Assembly: GCA_964349885.1 (NCBI GenBank)
Contig: CAYGIQ010000031.1
Span: 1-21,679, forward strand
Direction: 5' to 3'
DNA length: 21,679 bases
Origin: UBA1413 sp964349885
GTDB taxonomy: Bacteria; Bacteroidota; Bacteroidia; Bacteroidales; Prolixibacteraceae
Position 1 is the first letter of the stretch; each line of letters opens with the position of its first letter. Positions 7,970-17,400 of this stretch are shown piece after piece. Position numbers and translations under genes: made by a program. Below the pieces are notes generated by a model, which searched no databases, was not told the origin of the DNA, and worked only from the letters and a program-made list of their open reading frames with translations.

Positions 7970-8806
7970 TCAGCGTGTAGCAGCTACCATGGCCCTGAAA
8001 TACCCAATGGATTCGGCGATGCCCAGGAAAGGATTGTCCATATTGCGTTCGTGCTCTAAGCTGCAAACACCCGAATAGCCCACTTCGCGCAACATCTTAA
8101 CAAACGCGGGATAGTCAATGATACCCCGGCCGATTTCGACCGAATAACCCTCGCGACTGTTGGCAGTTACATCCTTAATGTGGATGTCGAAAACCCGGGT
8201 ATGGTAGGCCTTAAGTGCCTCAACCGGACATTTGTTGTAGCGTAGGTTGTGACCAATATCGAGGCACATGCCCATGCGGGGATCGAGATCCTTAACATGG
8301 TTCCAGATGTCTTCGGCGTCGGGAAATAGTGCAATATCAGGTCCGTGGTTGTGGATGGCATAGTGCATGTCGTACTCCTTTACCTTTTTGTCGATATAGG
8401 GCAGAAGCTCATAGTTCGGCACCCCCACAATCAGTTTTACACCTACCCTTTTAGCATAGGCAAACGCGGTATCAATGGCACCGGTGGTCCGCATGTATAT
8501 GGGACCTACGGCATACCCCTTTACGTTGTGAGCAGCCAGTTTTTCGTGAAATGCTGCTATTTCAGAATCGGTGCTGTTGAAGGGGAGATGAAAATCTTTG
8601 ATGCACAAATAACGTACATCGCAGCGTTGCATGGTTTCGAGGGTTTTGTCGAGGTCGAAGCGCACAAAGGTGAAACCGGCCATGCCAACTTTAAACTTTT
8701 CGTAGGTTTCGGGTGCTGGTTGTGGCGCCGGCCGATTGGCTTGCTGCGCTGCAACAGAGAATGTGAGGGCAACAAGGAGTGCCAAAAGTGTAAAGCATTT
8801 GGTCAT
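7970..8806 (-). CDS. Secreted sugar isomerase/epimerase-like TIM-barrel protein
   Basis: The product has 278 residues. The frame is open further upstream to 9010, but the ATG at 8806 begins a clear signal peptide (MTKCFTLLALLVALTFSVAAQ), so I start there; the upstream 68 codons look non-coding. The rest is a xylose-isomerase-like (AP_endonuc_2) TIM barrel: GMAGFTF near residue 41, KDFHLPF near 70, and the metal-site motifs HNHGP (152-156), CLDIGH (181-186), HIKD (209-212) and LEHE (250-253). Glu, Asp and His in these motifs are the usual divalent-metal ligands. Members isomerise, epimerise or hydrate sugars; exported members accompany DUF1080 and Gfo/Idh/MocA proteins. It is not in the same operon as those genes here: fabI and a palindrome cluster lie between. 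The exact reaction is not visible. Confidence 0.88.
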   Translation of the reverse strand: MTKCFTLLALLVALTFSVAAQQANRPAPQPAPETYEKFKVGMAGFTFVRFDLDKTLETMQRCDVRYLCIKDFHLPFNSTDSEIAAFHEKLAAHNVKGYAVGPIYMRTTGAIDTAFAYAKRVGVKLIVGVPNYELLPYIDKKVKEYDMHYAIHNHGPDIALFPDAEDIWNHVKDLDPRMGMCLDIGHNLRYNKCPVEALKAYHTRVFDIHIKDVTANSREGYSVEIGRGIIDYPAFVKMLREVGYSGVCSLEHERNMDNPFLGIAESIGYFRAMVAATR

Positions 8807-9243
8807 ACAATTGGTTTTTAGGTTACAGTTAAGTATGATTGAACAATAGTTTGATGGTTTGATTTGATTCCAGTTTCCAAAAAAATTGGGCAACGGAAAA
8901 AGCATTATTCCATAAATATAGACATTAATTGTATGGTTGTAAACGCTATGCCATCCCTTGAGCAAGTTTGCGTGCCGATTTTGTAAGTCGATGCCTTTGC
9001 AGATGCTCACATAAAAGCAGCCGAAGAAGGCAAAAAATCTGGAAAAAAATATCGAATGGGCGAATGGCTGCTGGAATCAAGCAGTGTGCTAATGCTGCCC
9101 TCACTATAAATTTACGTTAAGTTTACTTTGAACCAAAAGATGGTTGAGGTTGAAAATAAACGCATCGAAAAAAGTGTCGAAAAAATCTAAAATCTTACCT
9201 TTAACCAAATTTTTAAAAAACCGACATCGCCCTCCATAATTGA
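8807..9243. other. Divergent intergenic region
   Basis: This AT-rich stretch of about 440 bases separates the minus-strand TIM-barrel gene from the plus-strand regulator and must hold both promoters. I found no TAnnTTTG match. A short direct repeat tcgaaaaaa occurs at 9165-9173 and 9177-9185, a possible but unproven binding site. Confidence 0.45.
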
Positions 9244-10989
9244 ATGAACGCAAACACTAATAATCGATTCTCGAGATTGAAAGCCTTCTTAAAAAGGTCT
9301 AAGTGGTTTGCAAATTGCATGCCTCGAAGGGCGATTTTAATTGCTTGTCTAATCGTCGTGCTACCAGCCATACTTGTGGCCAATGAGAAAGATGCCGACA
9401 CAAGATTTAAAAATGCTCGCGAGCAGGTGTCAACCAATCCCAATGAAGCTTTAGTACTTGCCAATGAAATTTTGAAGGATTATGGGTACCAGGGTAACGA
9501 CAGTCTGCTTGCCAAAGTTGCCTACCTCATGGGCACAGCCAACCTTTACTTAGGAAGGGGGTTAATAGCTGCCGAACATTTCAAACATGCCCTCACCTTC
9601 GACTTTATGCAGCAAAACATCGAATTGCGGGAGGCGTCGTGGAACAACCTTGGCATAGCCTACGACCTTGAAGGTAAAATGGAGAGTGCATTGGAAGCCT
9701 ACAACATATCGCTCGGAATTGCGGGTGAGCGGAACGACTCCACCAGCATTATGCAGTCGATGATCAATATTGGGTTGCTCGACAAAAAATCGGGTAATTA
9801 CGAGCGTGCCATCGACAAATTTGAAACTTCCCTGAAATTCTTTACCCGGCAAAGCGATACCCTCAATATGGGGTTGAGCCACCAAAATCTTGGGGCCACC
9901 TACCTCGACATGTCGCAATTGGATGCGGCCGAGGCCGAAGGGCTAAAAGCACTTGAATGTTTCAGAGCGGTTGCCTACAAGGCCGGCCAAATTGAAATTA
10001 AAAACAATCTTGCCAATATATACCGCGATAAAGGAGAATACCAGATGGCCATTGATTTTATTGAGAAGGCCTTCTTAGTAAATAAAACCTTTGGCAGTTT
10101 ACTACTTGAGGGCAATTTGCAGACCCAGCTGGCCTCGATTTACATCTTGCAACGCAACTTCAGGCAGGCAGAAGCCGCCTTGCAGCGTGCCTTCTCCATT
10201 TTTGCCGAAAATTTCACCCCCGATTATCAACTCTATACGGTGCAGGTGGCCATGCGGTTGTATGCACACACCGGAAACATACAGAAATACCTGGAAGCCG
10301 AAGCCATGTTGAGTCAAATTTCAGAGGCTATTCAAACGGAAATCAACATCAAATCTTACAACCAGCTCTCAGAACTTTACCAGCATAAAGAAAACATTGC
10401 CATTATCGAGGAGCAGCAGATCAAGCTTTTGAACAAAAACCGTAACATCGCGTATTTGTCGGTCATACTGTTGATATTGGTGGCGATTTCAACCATTGCG
10501 ATTACGCTCTATTTGCGGATTTCGCGCTACCAACGACTGCTCTTTCGGCAGCGTGTTCAGGAACTGAATGTCACGAAACCCCAACCAGATACTTCCAGCG
10601 CTGATGTTGAAGAGTACGACAAATTTAGGGAGTTGTACAAAAACATTGTAGCAGTTTTAGAGCGTAAGAAGATGTACACCGACAGCAGTGTTACAGTAGC
10701 TTTTCTGGCCAATGAACTCAACACCAACGATAAATACATCTCTACCGCTATTGGCAAGTATGGTGAAACAACCTTTACGGCATTGATCAATGGTTACAGG
10801 ATAGACGAAGCCTGCCGCTTACTGCTCGACATCGATCGTGGCTATAAGATGACCGATGTGGCCAGATTATCAGGCTACAACGATCCATCCACCTTTTATC
10901 GGAATTTCAAAGACTCCACCGGATTAACCCCACTACAATTTCTGAAGCTCAAACCACAAGAACAGACTTTTAAGGATGCATTGGAATGA
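9244..10989 (+). CDS. Transmembrane TPR protein with AraC-type HTH domain
   Basis: The product has 581 residues. An N-terminal hydrophobic segment (ILIACLIVVLPAILVAN, about residues 31-47) acts as signal or anchor; the alternative ATG at 9319 would give a more usual short signal peptide (MPRRAILIAC...). Residues about 60-360 form a row of TPR units (for example SWNNLGIAYDLEGKMESALE and NLGATYLDMSQLDAAEAEGL). A membrane segment lies at about 401-424 (SVILLILVAISTIAITLYL). The C-terminal part, about 480-571, is an AraC/XylS HTH domain: VTVAFLANELNTNDKYIS is the first helix pair and MTDVARLSGYNDPSTFYRNF the second, closing GLTPLQFLK. The layout implies an outside TPR sensor and a cytoplasmic DNA-binding end in one chain, a known Bacteroidota regulator type. 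Targets are unknown; neighbours are the TIM-barrel gene and the giant surface protein gene. Confidence 0.9.
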   Translation: MNANTNNRFSRLKAFLKRSKWFANCMPRRAILIACLIVVLPAILVANEKDADTRFKNAREQVSTNPNEALVLANEILKDYGYQGNDSLLAKVAYLMGTANLYLGRGLIAAEHFKHALTFDFMQQNIELREASWNNLGIAYDLEGKMESALEAYNISLGIAGERNDSTSIMQSMINIGLLDKKSGNYERAIDKFETSLKFFTRQSDTLNMGLSHQNLGATYLDMSQLDAAEAEGLKALECFRAVAYKAGQIEIKNNLANIYRDKGEYQMAIDFIEKAFLVNKTFGSLLLEGNLQTQLASIYILQRNFRQAEAALQRAFSIFAENFTPDYQLYTVQVAMRLYAHTGNIQKYLEAEAMLSQISEAIQTEINIKSYNQLSELYQHKENIAIIEEQQIKLLNKNRNIAYLSVILLILVAISTIAITLYLRISRYQRLLFRQRVQELNVTKPQPDTSSADVEEYDKFRELYKNIVAVLERKKMYTDSSVTVAFLANELNTNDKYISTAIGKYGETTFTALINGYRIDEACRLLLDIDRGYKMTDVARLSGYNDPSTFYRNFKDSTGLTPLQFLKLKPQEQTFKDALE

Positions 10990-11248
10990 TTGAAAAGTCT
11001 TAAAATAGGATGTTTGTCTACTACTTTTTGAATTTAGAGGGGCGATAAATCAAATTCAGCCATAGCCAAACGCTTAAATAGAGAACTATTAAAAAATACA
11101 GCCTCAAAATAATGGAGGTCGAAGGACGGAAGGATGCCCATATTCAATTTTCTTGATTGGCATAATGGATTTATTAAGCTGTATATCAATTATCCAATTG
11201 AGTAATTCAAAATTCTAGGTCCCGCAACCATCTCTGCTGAATTCGGGA

Positions 11249-11342
11249 ATTGCAAGTTTTTTTACCGGAATTGCAATAGTTTGTTATGTTTCTGTACCAC
11301 TATACCACTCTATTTCCGATATTGCAAACAATCATTCCGGTA
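11249..11342. promoter_or_regulatory. ATTGCAA triplet and spaced inverted repeat
   Basis: ATTGCAA occurs at 11249-11255, 11270-11276 and 11321-11327. A 9-base inverted repeat, taccggaat (11263-11271) with attccggta (11334-11342), flanks the third copy. All lie directly upstream of the -7 box at 11361, a place fitting for an activator such as the AraC-type protein encoded just before. Function is inferred from position only. Confidence 0.4.
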
Positions 11343-11360
11343 TAACAACATTTAAACGTG

Positions 11361-11368
11361 TAATTTTG
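11361..11368 (+). promoter_or_regulatory. Candidate -7 box (TAATTTTG) of the giant gene
   Basis: The octamer fits TAnnTTTG. It would place the transcript start near 11375 and give a leader of about 73 bases. A good -33 TTTG is missing, which is compatible with an activator-dependent promoter. Confidence 0.5.
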
Positions 11369-11390
11369 TACTAAGATTTAAACAATCGAC

Positions 11391-11424
11391 ATCAACACAC
11401 CACCCTGGCAGGTATTGTGTTGAT
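11391..11424 (+). promoter_or_regulatory. 5' leader hairpin before the giant gene
   Basis: The perfect 9-base-pair stem ATCAACACA (11391-11399) with TGTGTTGAT (11416-11424) has a 16-base loop and ends 23 bases before the ATG at 11448. It could stabilise the mRNA, modulate ribosome access, or act as a DNA-level operator. No T-run follows, so it is not a simple terminator. Confidence 0.55.
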
Positions 11425-11447
11425 TTTATCGAAACGGCGAATTATTC

Positions 11448-14400
11448 ATGCATATTTCAACATGTAAGTCTCTTCTTTTGAGGGGTGTACATCTATTATT
11501 GTTGTCTGTGAGTTTGATTAAACAGTTAACACTGTTGTTGAACCCGACCTTATACCTTAGTCATTCGGCTAGGAAGGCTACCATAGTGCTTTTGATGGTA
11601 TTGGGTAGCGCATTGGCAGCGCATGCGCAAACGACCTACTATCTTACAACAGCTGGTGCTGCCAATGCACATTTGCCAGGCAGTTGGAATACCGCTGCTG
11701 ATGGTTCTGGTATTACCTTAACAACATTCACGTTCAGTGGAGCAGCAATAAGCAATACTTTTGATGTGCCAACGAACATAGCTGGCGTGCTGAATGGCAA
11801 TCTGACTTTCATTGCAGATGCACCAGGCAATAATAACACTGTTTCCTTGGCGCTTGTTGTAAGGGGAGTATTGAATACGAATGGTTATAATCTGACTACA
11901 AGCACTACCACAGGTCATAATAGAGCAACAGCTTCAATTTCGGTCAGTATTGAAAATAACGGAAGTCTTCAGTTTTCAGCAGCCGGACAATTACTTTCTA
12001 CTTTTGGTACAGCCGCTCGGGAGACACAAACCGTAACATTTGTAGATGGGTCAAACCTAAAAACAGCACATGCGAGCGGTATATCCGGCAGTATACCTAT
12101 CAATGCAAATGTTATTCAAACCTATGGTATTATTAATTACGAGTTTTCTGGTGCTAATCAAACCCTCAACATCCTGCTCGCCACGGCAAACAGCCTCAAC
12201 CTATCGGGCAGCGGCACCAAAACGCTGAATCTTACTGCTACGGTGAGCAGCACATTAACCATTGGAAGTGGAGTTACCCTCAATGCTGCCAATTTTGATG
12301 TAACAGCCGGCACACTGTCGGGAACCGGAACCTACCAAGCGACAACAGGCGTCAGAATCCTTACCATTGGCACCAACAATCCAACTCCGGTGGAGTTCAC
12401 TGGTACAATCAGCAATGGTACAGCAACTTCCGTATCAGTGGTCAAAACCGGTACGGGAAAACAGATTTTTTCGGGAAACAGCTCATACACCGGTGCCACC
12501 TCCATAAATGTAGGCACACTGGCCATTGCCCACGCCAACGCATTGGGTAGCAATACCGGAATTACTACAGTGGCAAGCGGCGCCTCTCTCGAAGTGCTGG
12601 GCTCAATAACTACCACTGAACCACTGACCATCGCAGGTACCGGGGTTGGTAGCACTGGAGCATTGCTCAACACCGGCGGTACCAACACCCTTAGCGGAAA
12701 CATTACCCTAACTGCTGCATCTACCATTGGTGCTGCTTCTGGCACATTGAATCTTGGAGGTACCATCGCCGCCGACTTTAACAAAACGTTTGCAGGGGCA
12801 GGAAATATCAGTGCTACAAATACCATAAGTGGCCCCGGAGCCGTAACCAAAACCGGTACGGGAGTGCTTACCCTTTCTGGAAGCAATACATTTTCCGGTG
12901 CCCTTACAATACAGGCTGGCGTTTTATCAGTTCCGTCGGTAAACGACAATGCCACCAACGGTCCTTTGGGCAATAGCATTCATGCGGTAACACTTGGGAG
13001 TGGTGTTTCAACTTCGGCAACCCTCCGCTATACTGGGGCTTCTGAAGGAACCAACAAAGCCTTTACAATAGATGCTGCGGGTGCATTTTTTGAAGTTACA
13101 GGCAGCGCAACACTGACCTTAAGTGCCGCCAATGCATTAAACGGACCGCTTACCAAATCCGGTAGCGGCGGAGTGGTCTTATCTGGTGCAAATACCAATG
13201 ATGGCAACCATCTGGTTTCCGTGCTTTCAGGGACCCTGCAATTTAACCGCTCTGGTGGCACCACCCTACCCTCTACCACGCCATTTACAGCAACCGGTGG
13301 CACCCTGAAAATCAGTCAGCCACAAACCACTGCCAACCTAACGCTCAGCAGCGGAGGAACATTAGAAATTGATGAAACGGCGGCATTTACCATCAACAAC
13401 AACTTCAACGGAGGAGGAACGATTCTCAACCGGGGTACCCTGCAACTGGCAGGAACCTCGGCCATGACTTTCCCGAATGGAACTACGGTATCGGCCCTAA
13501 AAACTTTACAGATCAACACCACCGGAGGGGTAACCCTCGACCAGAACCTCTCTTTCTTGGATAACGGCTCCCTGCAGATTGGCAGTACCGCCAAACTTAC
13601 CGCTGGCAACCAAACCATCGCCTTTGGCACAGGAGGTTCAGTTACCGTATCGGGGACCTTAACCACAGCATTGGCGCAGGGTTTAACCGGCGCTGAAGCA
13701 TTGTTTGGGAATACACCACCCACTCTAACCCTTGCCAACGGCTCTACCGTTGAATACAATGGTGCCGAACAAACGATTTCAGGTTTGACCTACAGCAATC
13801 TCATTATAAGTGGCACCGCCACGAAAACCTTTGCCGCGGGTGCGGCAATACTCCAGGACTTTTCGATTAAGGGAACCGCACAACTTACTGCAAACGGAAG
13901 TTTTTCGGTCGACGGAAATGTGCTGATTGAGTCAGGTACCCTTTTAAGTGGAGGTGGATTTGACCACTCCATTGGAGGAAACCTTACCAATGAGGGCACG
14001 TTTATTACCGGCAATGCTACCTTTACTTTTCATGGCAGCGGCAATAATACACTGACGGGTGTCGACACATTCTATAATCTGGTTATTTCAAAATCTTCGG
14101 GATCGATTACCACTTCAGGCACCCTATCGGTATCCAACAATCTTGTGGTTAACAGCGGTACATTCAATAGTGCATCTACTTACCATAATGTAATCATCGA
14201 GGATGGCGCAACCTTTGCTGCACCATCGGCTGGTACGAATACGGTTACCGGCAACTGGACCAACAACGGAAGTTTTACGGCCAACAACGGTCAAGTTGTT
14301 TTTGCCGGTACAACAACCCAAACCATGGGTGGTACCAACACCACCACCTTTTATAACCTCACCATGGATGGTGTGGGCGATAAGGTTCTGGCCATAAACA

Positions 14401-17400
14401 CCGTAAGCACTGCCACCCTCACCATGTTGCAGGGAAAAATGTTTATTGGAGCCTATAAATTGCAAGCCAACAATTCCGCAGGTGGCAGTGCAAGCAGCTA
14501 TGTCGTAACCGACGGTACCGGACGGTTGAGTCTTTTGCTGGAACAAAACTCACCGAAACGCTATCCCATAGGGGCTTCGGCCTACAACCCTATTGAGCTT
14601 ACCAACTTAGATATCACAGATCGTTTTAACATGAGGGTGAGCGATGAAGACAATACCAATGCCAACGACTTTTCCAAAACCGTATCCCGCCGTTGGTATG
14701 GATCGAAAGATGGAGCAGGCATCTCCAATCTCTCGGCAACCCTTACGGTGAATAAAACTGATGAAAGATATTTAGAAATACACGCTGATCCAGATAAGGC
14801 TAAAATAGGTGTCTTTTCAGGTCTATATTGGGCCTATGCATGGACACCCACCATTGCAACCAGTACAAACACCGTTTCCTATACCGTAATGAGCACTATC
14901 CTCAATATCAATTCTGGAGAGGGTTTTATTACGGTAGGGTACGACAATGCCTTTGATCCCGACCGGTTTACCGTTTCGGTAGCTCCGCAAAATCCACCCC
15001 TTGGCGTGCCCAATTCAACCATTACGGTTAATTCCGTTAACAGTCAGCTTGTACCTACTTGGCTTAGGGAGAACACCTCATTTGTCCTTACTGCATCCAA
15101 TACCACCATACAGCGGGGATCTACACCCGGTGTGGTTACGGGGACCATTGCCACCAATACCTACAGTACGGCAGTTGAAACCATTGCTTTTACAGAAATA
15201 ACCACCACGAACAATCCAGCAACGGTTTCTGCCACTTGGGTGTCGGGTGAACCAGCGCTGCAGGCAGGGGTATCATCCGATTTTATGGTTATCAATGCTC
15301 AGGTGTTTCGTCCGGCACGCACTGGAAACTGGAGCGATGAAAATATGTGGGAATTAAGTCTGGATGGGGGAACTACATGGGGAACTACCAGCTACACCTT
15401 TGCGCAGGGAAGTGCCTCCAACACCTTTACTGAAGAAGCCCTGGTATTAATTCCAGCAACGGTAACGCTTACTGCCAATGTAGATGCCTCCTTTTATAGC
15501 ATGGTCGTAGAGGGTACTCTTGATTTGGTAAGCGGAACCCTTACACTCAACCACCCTGAAGGCAACACCCGTGGATACGATATACATGTGCACGGAGGAC
15601 TCTTCAAAAATTCGGGAGGAACGTTCACCAACACAAATGAAACCTATCCCATCGAAATTCACGGTAGTACTTACTGGCATGCCCGAAATGGAGGTGAAAT
15701 TCCACAAGCCATTTGGTACTCGCTCGACGGAGTTCGGGCAACGCTTCGAGTCACCGGAATTACCGATCAACCACTTACCAGAGGTTTGAACCAAACCTTT
15801 CAAAATATAATTTGGGACAATCAAAATCAGACGGTCAGTCAGCCACTGTCGCACGACCTCACCATAAATGGTTCACTTGATCTGGTAAGCGGTACCTTAT
15901 CCACCGGAACACAACATGTGGTGAAGGCTCCCATAGGAGGATTGACGCGCACCAACGGATACATCATCGGTAATCTAAGGTATACCGTTAACAGCGGAGC
16001 CAACCAAACACTGCTGTTTCCGATTGGCGACAATTTAAACTATGCACCGGTAGTGGTCGAATTTGAGAATGTAAGCAACAACGGGGGCAACATCACTGCC
16101 AACACAACGCCTACCCTTGCACCACCTCCGTTGGCCAGTGGTTTAAGCCAAGTGAATTATGTGAACCGCAAATGGGACGTTTCAAATAATGGAGTGTCGT
16201 TCAACACAGTTTCGGTTTCATTGCAATTTAACGCCAGCGATGTGGTAGGTTCCAGTACGGCAACGTATAAAGTTTCCAGACTTTCGGGAACCCAATGGTC
16301 ATTGTTCGAAACTTCAGCTTCAGGAGTTTATAGTGTAACGGTCTCCGGCATTACCTCATTAAGCGATTTCTATATTGCAGCCCAATGCGACGACGATGCC
16401 TATGTCTGGATGGGGTCGGTAAGCAATGAATGGCACAATCCTGCCAATTGGTGTCGCAATGAAGTGCCCAACGCCGGCAAAAATGTATTTATCACTGCCG
16501 AGAACCTGCCCTTCCCGGTAATTTCAGGAACAGCTGCAGTGGGCAGTCTAACCATTATGGAAGGTGCAAGCTTAAGCTTAACAGGCGCAAACTCCCTGAC
16601 CGTATTTGGCAACTGGACCAACAACGGAACTTTTACAGCAAACGCTGGGCTGGTTTCCTTTACCGGAACGGTTACGCAAACCATAGGCGGAAATGCAACC
16701 ACCACATTCCATCACCTCTCGATCGACAATCCCCAGGGTGCTCAGGCCGGTGCCAACCTGGTGGTAAACGGCATGCTTAACCTTGCTTCCTCCAATCCAA
16801 ATACTACATCAGGAACTTTGGAGATGGTTCGGAATTATGGATCGTATATCTCAGAACCAACAATTGACTATCCCAACACCTGGAGGCGCGAAAGCGATAT
16901 CCTTGACTCGTGGGTATTGACCATGGGACCCGATGCCACCATTTCCGGTGTTGGGGATGTAACCGGACGGGTTTTAAGAACCACCCTTAACGATGGGGTG
17001 GAATACTTTTTTGGCAATACAAGAACCTCTATCAAGTTTAATAGCAATGGAAGTGAGCTACCCACTGCAGTAATGTTTGTGATTACCCGCGGAGATAAAG
17101 GTTTGCATCCCAACAAAACCAATGCACTGCCAAGGCTTTATCAGATTATCAAAACCGGTGGGACTAACAATTCAACCTTTACGCTAAAACTGCCTTACGA
17201 TGATGCAACCGATGAAAACAACCTGGTTACTTGGGACCATCATATCCCATACTCTACCAACAATACACCCCATGAGCATGGCAAAACATCGATCAACACA
17301 ACCGACAAATATTTATTGCTCGAAGGGCATAGCATCTTTTACCTCACCAGTAATGAAAACATCGGAGAAGACGCCAAATATTGGATGATTGGCCAGAGTT

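Larger units (their letters stand above)
10990..11447. other. Leader and regulatory region of the giant gene
   Basis: No gene is seen in these 458 bases. The right part holds three ATTGCAA copies, a spaced 9-base inverted repeat, a -7 box and a perfect hairpin, each listed separately. No clear terminator of the upstream regulator gene was found. Confidence 0.6.

Noticed and set aside
8345..8821. Plus-strand open frame of 158 codons
   Set aside because: It lies antisense to the TIM-barrel gene, whose metal-site motifs leave no doubt about the coding strand.
8807..9010. N-terminal extension of the TIM-barrel protein to 9010
   Set aside because: The ATG at 8806 starts a clean signal peptide; the extension has no coding character and would bury the signal.
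11718..11918. Minus-strand small frames near the start of the giant gene
   Set aside because: They overlap a well-supported plus-strand coding region and show no domain or start context.
12332..12979. Minus-strand open frame of 215 codons opposite the giant gene, plus similar ones at 13316-13759, 17975-18379 and 20258-20560
   Set aside because: They are the reverse of a Thr/Gly-rich plus-strand coding sequence, giving Val/Pro-rich nonsense without domains; the plus frame is continuous and clearly coding.
12438..13244. Classical type V autotransporter
   Set aside because: PATR units are present, but a C-terminal barrel is not visible and the other domains are typical of Bacteroidota type IX cargo; the decision needs the missing C-terminus.
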